A stretch of 5,722 nt of DNA from Lachnospiraceae bacterium (GCA_900769175.1 CAAGFP010000065.1:1-5722); one strand, 5' to 3'. Positions 1-5,100 are shown, numbered from the stretch's first letter. The notes: generated by a model from the sequence alone, not told the origin. Numbers and translations: made by a program.

Positions 1-839
1 CTGCCCATTCCGTCTGCACTCGGCATCAACTGCTGGGAGATAACTCCTCGGATACAGTTTGCAAACTGTGCACGAATCTGATTCTGTCCTTCAATCGGGC
101 AGGCATCAATAATACGTTCTACCGTCTGTGCTGCTGATGTAGTATGCAGTGTGGAAAGCACAAGATGTCCGGTTTCAGCCGCCTGAATTGCAGCTGCAAT
201 TGTTTCGTGGTCACGCATTTCACCTACGAGGATAATATCCGGGTCTTCACGAAGTGCAGATCTTAAAGCACCAAGGAAATTCTTGGTATCTTTTCCGACT
301 TCACGCTGATGAATCATAGCACGTTTATGAGGATAAACATATTCAATCGGGTCTTCGATTGTCATAATATGTTTTGAAGTGGTCATATTGATATACTCAA
401 CCATGGAAGCAAGAGTTGTAGTCTTACCACTACCGGTCGGCCCGGTTACAAGAACCAGTCCTCTGGGATATTCAGCAAGAGTCTTCATGGTTTCTACAGG
501 AAGTCCTAAATCTTCAAAAGAAGGAATAGATGTCTGTAAAATACGAATACTTGCAGCGAGATTGTTTCTTTGATGGTAAATATTTGCTCTGATTCTTGTT
601 CCGTCACTGAGCATTACACCAACATCGAGGTCGTCCCCGTTATTTAATGCATCCACCTGTTTTTGTTCCTGCAAAATAGAATAAATCATCTGTCTGGATA
701 TATCCGCAGGCGGACATTCCGGAATAATTTCCAATGTTCCGAAACGACGAATCGCAAGGTTCGTTCCAACCGTAATATGAATATCCGAACACTCTCTTTC
801 CTTTGCATATGTTAACAATTCCATAAAATCTGTAAACAT
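1..839 (-). CDS. pilT: PilT-like type IV pilus retraction ATPase, partial (C-terminus beyond window edge)
   Basis: This gene encodes a hexameric secretion-superfamily ATPase of the PilT type, which in the family powers retraction of type IV pili from the inner face of the membrane. The 279 visible residues have the short PilT N-terminal domain (about residues 1-105, with SDIHITVG near 18-25) and no long PilB/GspE N-terminus. Walker A is GPTGSGKT (133-140), the Asp box is IEDPIEY (161-167), the Walker B region is DPDIILVGEMRD (199-210) and the His box is STLHTT (229-234). The C-terminal AIRNLIRE region of PilT would lie outside the window. The ATG at 839 has a strong AGGAGGG Shine-Dalgarno (847-853) 7 nt upstream. 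The usual proline pair in the N-terminal GxPP motif reads NL here. The gene follows the rplQ terminator, an atypical neighbour for a ribosomal operon. The family call is firm; its use in twitching rather than another pilus role is inferred. Confidence 0.93.
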   Translation of the reverse strand, partial: MFTDFMELLTYAKERECSDIHITVGTNLAIRRFGTLEIIPECPPADISRQMIYSILQEQKQVDALNNGDDLDVGVMLSDGTRIRANIYHQRNNLAASIRILQTSIPSFEDLGLPVETMKTLAEYPRGLVLVTGPTGSGKTTTLASMVEYINMTTSKHIMTIEDPIEYVYPHKRAMIHQREVGKDTKNFLGALRSALREDPDIILVGEMRDHETIAAAIQAAETGHLVLSTLHTTSAAQTVERIIDACPIEGQNQIRAQFANCIRGVISQQLMPSADGMG

Positions 840-853
840 TAAAATTCCCTCCT

Positions 854-906
854 AAAAAAAACTTCCTACCCATGATTTTAACTCATTTTATCATGAATAG
901 GAAGTT
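854..906 (-). terminator. Intrinsic terminator of the ribosomal operon, abutting the pilT ribosome binding site
   Basis: Arms 890-906 and 860-876 pair over 17 bp around a 13-nt loop (877-889). On the minus-strand RNA the two imperfect positions are G-U wobbles, so the stem is uninterrupted; on the plus strand they would be A-C mismatches. The stem runs into eight consecutive U residues (854-861) on the minus strand only. Both facts give the direction: it ends transcription coming from rplQ. The U tract is immediately followed by the pilT Shine-Dalgarno (847-853). Confidence 0.9.
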
Positions 907-924
907 AATTATTTTGTAAAAGAC

Positions 925-960
925 AAACTTTAATATTTTATCTAAATATTAAGACAGTTT
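925..960 (-). other. Weak AT-rich hairpin in the rplQ-pilT spacer
   Basis: TTAATATTT (930-938) pairs perfectly with AAATATTAA (944-952) around a 5-nt loop. A second short helix (925-929 with 956-960) extends it past a 3-nt bulge. On the minus strand only a short, broken U stretch follows, and the stem is almost all A-T, so it is at best a weak auxiliary terminator or a 3'-end stabilising structure for rplQ mRNA. It may be a by-product of base composition. Confidence 0.35.
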
Positions 961-965
961 TTTGT

Positions 966-994
966 ATAATATGACTACAATTATACTAACTCAA
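966..994 (-). promoter_or_regulatory. Possible sigma-A promoter for pilT at the end of rplQ
   Basis: On the minus strand TTGAGT (989-994) is separated by exactly 17 nt from TATTAT (966-971), matching the consensus boxes at 4 of 6 and 5 of 6 positions. The -35 lies in the last codons of rplQ and the -10 lies just after its stop. Initiation near 959 would give pilT a leader of about 120 nt that contains both hairpins, including the terminator. The region is AT-rich, so a chance match is possible. Confidence 0.4.
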
Positions 995-1517
995 GAACTA
1001 CCATCATAGCTGCATCGCCCTTACGAGGTCCGATTTTTACGATTCTGGTATAACCGCCCTGACGGTCTGCATACTTCGGAGCAATTTCATCATAAAGTTT
1101 AGCAACCATGTCAACGTTCTTTGTTCCGCGCTTTTTGCCTGCAGCCTGAGTAGGAACAACTACAACAGGGTTGAGAACCTTTAACATCTGACGTCTTGCA
1201 TGAAGTCTGGAAGGCATATCTTTCTTGATTTCCTTTTCAACTTCGTCATATACGGTTACTTTCTTTCCGTCTACAACTTCTTTCACTCTTTTTCCGTCTT
1301 TGTCTTTACGTGCAACCTTTGCAGTAACCTTTACGGTTTCGTAATTATCCTTTTCTTTTACGGATAATGCGATAATTCCTTCAGCGATTTTACGAACTTC
1401 TTTCGCCTTTGCTTCGGTTGTAACGATTCTACCGTTAAATAAAAGTGCAGTTACCTGATTTCTGAGTAAAGCCTTTCTCTGGCTTGCGGTTCTGCTTAAT
1501 TTTCTGTATTTTGCCAT
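981..1517 (-). CDS. rplQ: 50S ribosomal protein L17 (bL17) with a lineage-type internal insertion
   Basis: bL17 is a bacterial large-subunit protein that binds 23S rRNA near the peptide exit tunnel. The N-terminus (YRKLSRTASQRKALLRN, residues 4-20) and C-terminus (DRQGGYTRIVKIGPRKGD, 151-168, ending LELV) match the family closely. The protein is 178 residues, whereas Bacillus subtilis L17 is about 120 and E. coli L17 about 127. The surplus is mainly a lysine- and glutamate-rich insertion at about residues 53-102, between the helix ending IIALSVKEKD and the conserved LHARRQ segment (105-110). A smaller extra stretch follows at about 118-134. The ATG at 1517 has AAGGAG (1526-1531) 8 nt upstream. 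It is the last gene before the operon terminator, separated from rpoA by 103 nt. Identity is certain; what the insertion does is unknown. Confidence 0.98.
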   Translation of the reverse strand: MAKYRKLSRTASQRKALLRNQVTALLFNGRIVTTEAKAKEVRKIAEGIIALSVKEKDNYETVKVTAKVARKDKDGKRVKEVVDGKKVTVYDEVEKEIKKDMPSRLHARRQMLKVLNPVVVVPTQAAGKKRGTKNVDMVAKLYDEIAPKYADRQGGYTRIVKIGPRKGDAAMMVVLELV

Positions 1518-1620
1518 TTTTCTATCTCCTTATTGATTTATTATCCATCCGGCAACGCCTTTGGTCTTACTTACCGGACATTTGGCAGCATGCGTGCTCA
1601 TCGGACTTACCGCATAAAAT

Positions 1621-2586
1621 TTATTCTTCTACATTCTTGAATGAAAGATTCAGTTCAGAAAGCTTAGCGGTAATCTCATCTAAAGACTTACGTCCAAGAT
1701 TACGAACCTTCATCATATCATCTAAAGATTTGGAAATCAATTCCTGAATGGTATTGATGTTAGCTCTCTTTAAGCAATTATAGGAACGAACGGAAAGTTC
1801 AAGTTCATCAATGCTCATTTCCATAACTTTCTCAATCTGGTCGTCTTCCTTCACATTCATAACAACTGCGTCGTTCGCACTTTCAGAAAGATTGATAAAC
1901 AATTTCAAATGTTCATTTAACACTTTTGCAGCAAGGCTGACCGCTTCATCAGGAGCAATTGTGCCGTTTGTATATACATCAAGTGTAAGTTTATCATAAT
2001 CTGTCATCTGACCAACACGTGTATTTTCAATCGTCATGTTCACTCTTTCAACCGGAGTATAGATAGAATCAATTGCGATGGTACCAATCGGTAATTCATC
2101 GGATTTATTCTTATCCGAACTTACATATCCTCTACCACGTGTAATTAAAAGGTCAATATAAAGTGTAGAATCTTTTCCTCCGCATACGGTACAAATTGTC
2201 TGATCCGGATTCATGATTTCTATATCAGCACCTGCATGAATGTCAGATGCTTTTACAACGCCTTCGCCCTCAAACTTGATATAAGCTTTCTTCGGTTCAT
2301 CTGAATCGCTTGTATCTTTGATTGCTAAATTTTTGATGTTCATAATAATCTCAGTTACATCTTCCTTTACATCAGGAATAGAACTGAACTCATGCAAAAC
2401 ACCTTCAATCTTAACCTGACTTACTGCTGCGCCCGGTAAGGAAGCTAACATGATACGTCTCAAGGAATTTCCAAGGGTCACTCCGTAGCCTCTTTCCAAA
2501 GGTTCAACTACAAATCTGCCGTATTTTCTGTTTTCTGAAATCTCTGCCACTTCAATGTTGGGGCTGTCAAAATCAAAAGCTAACAT
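1621..2586 (-). CDS. rpoA: DNA-directed RNA polymerase subunit alpha
   Basis: The alpha subunit dimerises to nucleate RNA polymerase assembly, and its C-terminal domain contacts UP elements and activators. The full-length 321-residue protein has the N-terminal assembly domain (about 1-230) with the conserved LGNSLRRIMLASLPG segment (38-52). A short linker follows, then the C-terminal helix-hairpin-helix domain (about 255-315). In that domain VRSYNCLKRA (266-275) places Arg267 at the position of E. coli Arg265, the key DNA-minor-groove residue, and NLGRKSL (296-302) supplies the second contact loop. The tyrosine after RS is typical of Firmicutes. The ATG at 2586 has AGGAGG (2595-2600) 8 nt upstream. 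It lies 34 nt after rpsD, as in the classical alpha operon, which couples polymerase supply to ribosome synthesis. Nothing is missing. Confidence 0.99.
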   Translation of the reverse strand: MLAFDFDSPNIEVAEISENRKYGRFVVEPLERGYGVTLGNSLRRIMLASLPGAAVSQVKIEGVLHEFSSIPDVKEDVTEIIMNIKNLAIKDTSDSDEPKKAYIKFEGEGVVKASDIHAGADIEIMNPDQTICTVCGGKDSTLYIDLLITRGRGYVSSDKNKSDELPIGTIAIDSIYTPVERVNMTIENTRVGQMTDYDKLTLDVYTNGTIAPDEAVSLAAKVLNEHLKLFINLSESANDAVVMNVKEDDQIEKVMEMSIDELELSVRSYNCLKRANINTIQELISKSLDDMMKVRNLGRKSLDEITAKLSELNLSFKNVEE

Positions 2587-2620
2587 TGCAGGTACCTCCT
2601 TATGAATTATGTTTTGCTAA

Positions 2621-3214
2621 TTATTTGGAATATAATTCGACGATAAGCATTTCGTCTACAGGAACATCAATTTCTTCTCTGGTAGGAAGATTCTTTACAA
2701 CTGCCTTGAACGCATCCTGATCTGCTTCAATCCAGCTGGGAGTAAGTCTTCCCTTGGTAACCTCGAAGATGTCTTTGGTTCTTTGTGAAGAACGGGAACC
2801 TTCTTTAATTTCGATAACATCTCCTGCTTTTACGGAATAAGAAGGAATGTTGATAACCTTACCGTTTACGGTAATGATTTTATGATCAACAACCTGTCTT
2901 GCTTCATGTCTGGTTCTTGCAAAACCTGCTCTGAAAACAACATTATCAAGTCTGCTTTCAAGGAGAACCATAAGGTTTTCACCGGTCATACCTTTCATAC
3001 GGTCTGCTTTTTCATAGTAGTTACGGAAAGGTTTTTCCAATACACCGTAGATGAATTTTGCTTTCTGCTTTTCTCTCAACTGAAGGCCGTATTCACTTAC
3101 TTTCTTGCCTTCTCTGGGAGATTTTCTGTTTGATTTTTTATCATAGCCTAAAACTGCAGGCTCTAAACCAAGAGATCTGCATCTCTTGAGTACAGGCGTT
3201 CTATTAATTGCCAT
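2621..3214 (-). CDS. rpsD: 30S ribosomal protein S4 (uS4)
   Basis: S4 is a primary 16S rRNA binding protein that starts assembly of the 30S body. In E. coli it also represses its own operon by binding the rpsM leader, and in B. subtilis it binds the leader of a separate rpsD. The 197-residue protein has an N-terminal domain (1-85, including SEYGLQLREKQKAKFIYG at 40-57) and an S4 RNA-binding domain at about 86-150 (SRLDNVVFRAGFARTRHEA, 87-105, then VNGKVINIPSYSVKAGD). It has a single cysteine (Cys12) near the N-terminus, so it is not the zinc-binding four-cysteine form. The ATG at 3214 has GGAGG (3224-3228) 9 nt upstream. Lying inside the alpha operon rather than alone, it is the obvious candidate autoregulator of the rpsM leader here, though that is inferred. 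Confidence 0.99.
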   Translation of the reverse strand: MAINRTPVLKRCRSLGLEPAVLGYDKKSNRKSPREGKKVSEYGLQLREKQKAKFIYGVLEKPFRNYYEKADRMKGMTGENLMVLLESRLDNVVFRAGFARTRHEARQVVDHKIITVNGKVINIPSYSVKAGDVIEIKEGSRSSQRTKDIFEVTKGRLTPSWIEADQDAFKAVVKNLPTREEIDVPVDEMLIVELYSK

Positions 3215-3281
3215 TTTAATTTACCTCCATATTTTACTGGTAACAACGAATCGATATATGCGAACAAGAATAGTACAAAGA

Positions 3282-3680
3282 CTACACTCTTCTACGCTTA
3301 GGCGGGCGACATCCGTTATGAGGAACAGGAGTAACATCGGTAATACTTGTTACTTCAAGTCCGCATGCAGATAATGCTCTGATTGCTGCTTCACGTCCTG
3401 AACCGGGTCCCTTAACCATTACATCTACCGTCTTCAAACCGTGAATAAGAGCTGCCTTTGTAGCGGTTTCTGCAGCCATCTGAGCTGCGTACGGAGTAGA
3501 TTTCTTTGAACCTCTAAATCCAAGACCACCAGCACTTGCCCAGCTTAATGCGTTACCTTCAGCATCTGTTAAGGTTACGATTGTATTGTTAAATGAAGAC
3601 TGGATATGTGCCTGTCCATGTTCAACGTTTTTCTTGACACGCTTTTTAGCGACTTTTTTACTTACTGCTTTGTTTGCCAT
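3282..3680 (-). CDS. rpsK: 30S ribosomal protein S11 (uS11)
   Basis: S11 sits on the 30S platform and helps shape the mRNA path near the Shine-Dalgarno duplex. The 132-residue protein has a basic N-terminal tail rich in Lys (4-18) and the conserved AHIQSSFNNTIVTLTD (24-39). It also has the central GGLGFRGSKKSTPYAAQ block (51-67) and the C-terminal VPHNGCRPPKRRRV (119-132). The Asn-Gly pair at 122-123 corresponds to the site known to become isoaspartate in E. coli S11; whether that happens here cannot be seen. The ATG at 3680 is preceded by only a weak AGG (3690-3692) 9 nt upstream. With just 30 nt between it and the rpsM stop, translation may partly depend on ribosomes finishing rpsM. The stop is TAG. 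The spacer to rpsD is 67 nt. Confidence 0.99.
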   Translation of the reverse strand: MANKAVSKKVAKKRVKKNVEHGQAHIQSSFNNTIVTLTDAEGNALSWASAGGLGFRGSKKSTPYAAQMAAETATKAALIHGLKTVDVMVKGPGSGREAAIRALSACGLEVTSITDVTPVPHNGCRPPKRRRV

Positions 3681-3710
3681 AAAAACTAACCTACTTTCTT
3701 ATTATTCAAA

Positions 3711-4079
3711 TTATTTCTTCTTGTTTGCAACAGTTCTCTTAGGACCTTTTCTTGTTCTTGCATTTGTTTTGGTCTTCTGACCACGAACAGGGAGTCCTTT
3801 TCTATGACGAATACCACGATAGCATCCGATTTCCTGAAGTCTCTTAATGTTAAGAGCGATTTCTCTTCTTAAATCACCTTCTACGACATAAGATTCAGCA
3901 ACCACTTCACCGATTCTCTTTACTTCGTCATCTGTTAAATCTCTGACACGAGTATCAGGATTTACCTTAGCTTCTGCTAAGATTTTGTTTGCACTTACTC
4001 TACCGATTCCGTAGACATAAGTCAAACCGATTTCGACACGTTTGTCTCTAGGTAAATCTACACCAGCAATACGAGCCAT
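3711..4079 (-). CDS. rpsM: 30S ribosomal protein S13 (uS13)
   Basis: S13 lies in the head of the 30S subunit, contacts the P-site tRNA and bridges to the 50S subunit. The 122-residue protein begins MARIAGVDLPRDKRVEIGLT and carries the helix-two-turn-helix region (YGIGRVSANKIL, 23-34). The basic C-terminal tail follows (RGIRHRKGLPVRGQKTKTN, 88-106). An in-frame ATG exists at 4118, but the start at 4079 is chosen because it gives the universal MARIAG N-terminus and has GGAGG (4088-4092) 8 nt upstream; the extra 13 residues would come from a leader hairpin. It is the first gene after the long structured spacer, the position where S4 acts in E. coli. The rpsK start is 30 nt beyond its stop. Confidence 0.99.
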   Translation of the reverse strand: MARIAGVDLPRDKRVEIGLTYVYGIGRVSANKILAEAKVNPDTRVRDLTDDEVKRIGEVVAESYVVEGDLRREIALNIKRLQEIGCYRGIRHRKGLPVRGQKTKTNARTRKGPKRTVANKKK

Positions 4080-4327
4080 TTTTAATTCCTCCATTTTCTT
4101 GGTGCGACTAAATCGCACAGTTTACAGTTACTAAATGATAGGGGTTATTGCTAACCCAACCGGATATCAATCCGGTCTTTCCGATACTTTGATTCTCTTC
4201 TCGGTATCAAAAAGTAAATGCCCGGCAAGCCTTGTCAGATTTAGGCTCCCTCACATTTATCTTCGCGCATGATTTTCTGACGGTGAAAAACATGCTGCAG
4301 CCGCAACGTCAAATAGACAAGAATAAA
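4080..4327 (-). promoter_or_regulatory. Structured rpsM leader, candidate ribosomal-protein autoregulatory RNA
   Basis: This 248-nt spacer between rpmJ and rpsM has no credible gene but several compact hairpins. From distal to proximal along the RNA they are as follows. Helix 4265-4298 has two 5-bp segments around one mismatch plus a short GC extension. Helix 4228-4247 has 5 bp. Region 4183-4211 has alternative pairings. A perfect 7-bp stem at 4159-4176 has a 4-nt loop. A perfect 6-bp stem at 4142-4157 has a GCAA loop on the RNA. A perfect 6-bp stem at 4102-4118 lies 9 nt upstream of the rpsM Shine-Dalgarno. The 7-bp stem and the GCAA stem are one nucleotide apart, so they could stack. No U tract follows any of them, so they do not look like terminators. 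In E. coli, S4 represses this operon at the rpsM leader; function here is inferred. Confidence 0.6.
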
Positions 4328-4441
4328 TTATCCCTGTCTCTGTTTGTGTTTGGGATTTTCACAAATAATCATGATTCTCCCTTTTCTCTTAATGACTTTG
4401 CATTTTTCGCAAATTGGTTTTACTGATGATCTAACTTTCAC
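4328..4441 (-). CDS. rpmJ: 50S ribosomal protein L36 (bL36), zinc-ribbon form
   Basis: bL36 is the smallest large-subunit protein and stabilises 23S rRNA late in 50S assembly. The 37-residue product reads MKVRSSVKPICEKCKVIKRK and continues to KHKQRQG. The zinc ribbon ligands Cys11, Cys14, Cys27 and His32 are all present, so this is the metal-binding form. The start is GTG at 4441: it gives the exact family N-terminus and has a strong AGGAGG (4449-4454) 7 nt upstream. The gene lies between infA and rpsM, its usual place. Its own promoter (4475-4503) lies just upstream, so it is probably the first gene of a shorter transcript covering the S13-S11-S4-alpha-L17 set as well as part of the longer read-through transcript. 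Confidence 0.98.
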   Translation of the reverse strand: MKVRSSVKPICEKCKVIKRKGRIMIICENPKHKQRQG

Positions 4442-4474
4442 GTCAAACCCTCCTTTCAAAAACGACCGGTTAAC

Positions 4475-4503
4475 ATTATAACATGATATTTTTTCAATTG
4501 CAA
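4475..4503 (-). promoter_or_regulatory. Strong sigma-A-type promoter upstream of rpmJ
   Basis: On the minus strand TTGCAA (4498-4503) is followed after exactly 17 nt by a perfect TATAAT (4475-4480), with TG one base upstream of the -10, an extended -10 arrangement. A start near 4467 would leave about 26 nt before the rpmJ GTG, just enough for its Shine-Dalgarno. This is the clearest promoter in the window. It would let rpmJ-rpsM-rpsK-rpsD-rpoA-rplQ be transcribed independently of map and infA. Confidence 0.8.
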
Positions 4504-4579
4504 GATGTTTTCTTGGCTTTTTTCATTCGTCTTTTCAGGCATCATCCTGTATGTGCGAAACGCTTTAGCAAAACATCTT
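4502..4579 (-). repeat. 10-bp inverted repeat enclosing small hairpins in the infA-rpmJ spacer
   Basis: AAGATGTTTT (4502-4511) and AAAACATCTT (4570-4579) are perfect inverted copies 58 nt apart. Between them lie a 4-bp hairpin (4536-4549, CAGG/CCTG) and a 3-bp hairpin (4555-4563), so a read-through RNA from infA could fold as a multibranched element. The inner repeat overlaps the first two bases of the rpmJ -35 box. It could be an RNA structure after infA, a spaced DNA operator, or chance. Confidence 0.4.
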
Positions 4580-4599
4580 CAACGAAAAAATCATCAAAC

Positions 4600-4818
4600 T
4601 TATTTATCTCTCCAGGTGATTCTTCCTTTACTTAAATCATATGGTGAGAGTTCCAATGTAACTTTATCCCCTGGCAAAATACGGATAAAATTCTGTCTGA
4701 GCTTTCCACTGATATGAGCTAATACTTCATGACCATTTTCAAGCTGTACACGAAACATCGTGTTCGGTAACTTTTCCAATACGGTTCCTTCAATTTCAAT
4801 TACATCTGATTTTGACAT
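4600..4818 (-). CDS. infA: Translation initiation factor IF-1
   Basis: IF-1 is a single OB/S1-fold protein that occupies the 30S A site during initiation and modulates IF-2 and IF-3. The 72 residues are exactly the family length and read MSKSDVIEIEGTVLEKLPNT, then FRVQLENGHEVLAHISGKLR (22-41), FIRILPGDKVTLELSPYDLS (44-63) and GRITWR. The ATG at 4818 is chosen for the canonical length and sequence. A GTG at 4827 is in frame but would add three residues. The only Shine-Dalgarno-like sequence is GGTG (4825-4828), 6 nt upstream, so initiation may lean on ribosomes arriving from the KOW gene, which stops 21 nt before. A tiny perfect hairpin (GAGC AAAA GCTC, 4829-4840) occupies that gap. A 158-nt spacer with the rpmJ promoter follows. 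Confidence 0.98.
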   Translation of the reverse strand: MSKSDVIEIEGTVLEKLPNTMFRVQLENGHEVLAHISGKLRQNFIRILPGDKVTLELSPYDLSKGRITWRDK

Positions 4819-4839
4819 TCCATACACCGAGCTTTTGCT

Positions 4840-5100
4840 CTATCCTTTCTTTTTAAATCTGCGAATCTCTCTTTTAATAAGAAGATTCGCTTCCTCATCC
4901 AACAATTTCAATTTCTCTGTTTGTTCGGGTTTCAGGTATTCCGTTGTGAAAGATACATGCTTACGGTTCTTTCTTTTCGGATTCCCTGTTTTTTTATATT
5001 CGCCGTCTGATAAAAGAAGCTGTTTATCGTTTTCTTCTATTATAATATAGACTTCATCTTTATCATGTCCGGCTTTGGATATTACAAACTGACCAATCAT
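4840..5100 (-). CDS. KOW-domain RNA-binding protein (L14e-like)
   Basis: This 86-residue protein begins with a KOW-type segment: GQFVISKAGHDKDEVYIIIE (3-22) has the glycine-containing turn AGHDK expected of a KOW loop and resembles archaeal/eukaryotic L14e-type proteins (COG2163). A basic stretch (KKTGNPKRKNRKH, 36-48) follows. The rest is a charged, probably helical tail (about 57-86) ending RRFKKKG. In many clostridia a protein of this kind is encoded between map and infA, and the position here is the same. Ribosome or rRNA association is inferred from the domain and context; I know of no established specific function. The ATG at 5100 has AAAGGA (5107-5112) 6 nt upstream. A 6-bp hairpin lies just before that ribosome binding site. 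Confidence 0.88.
   Translation of the reverse strand: MIGQFVISKAGHDKDEVYIIIEENDKQLLLSDGEYKKTGNPKRKNRKHVSFTTEYLKPEQTEKLKLLDEEANLLIKREIRRFKKKG

Noticed and set aside
379..573. A plus-strand reading frame within pilT.
   Set aside because: It is the antisense of the Walker A region of pilT; the minus strand carries the conserved motifs.
640..873. A 77-codon minus-strand reading frame beginning at an ATG inside the terminator stem.
   Set aside because: It overlaps pilT in another frame, its product has no recognisable features, and pilT has clear homology and a strong ribosome binding site.
861..980. A cyclic-di-GMP riboswitch upstream of pilT, as known before some pilus genes in clostridia.
   Set aside because: The spacer is AT-rich and I see none of the conserved GC-rich core segments of the GEMM class or the pseudoknotted second class; only simple hairpins and the terminator are visible.
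980..985. A TATAAT on the minus strand overlapping the rplQ stop codon, as a promoter -10.
   Set aside because: The best -35 at 16-18 nt matches only about half of the consensus; the neighbouring TTGAGT-17-TATTAT pair is better.
4080..4118. An upstream in-frame ATG that would extend S13 by 13 residues.
   Set aside because: The extension is encoded by a leader hairpin and the Shine-Dalgarno region. The universal S13 N-terminus starts at 4079 with a well-placed ribosome binding site.
4232..4426. A plus-strand reading frame across rpmJ and the rpsM leader.
   Set aside because: It is antisense to rpmJ and structured RNA, has no ribosome binding site worth noting, and its product is composition-driven.
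4504..4590. A terminator after infA.
   Set aside because: Neither the 10-bp inverted repeat nor the small hairpins are followed by a U tract on the minus strand, and the T-rich run at 4583-4588 precedes the structure in the direction of transcription.
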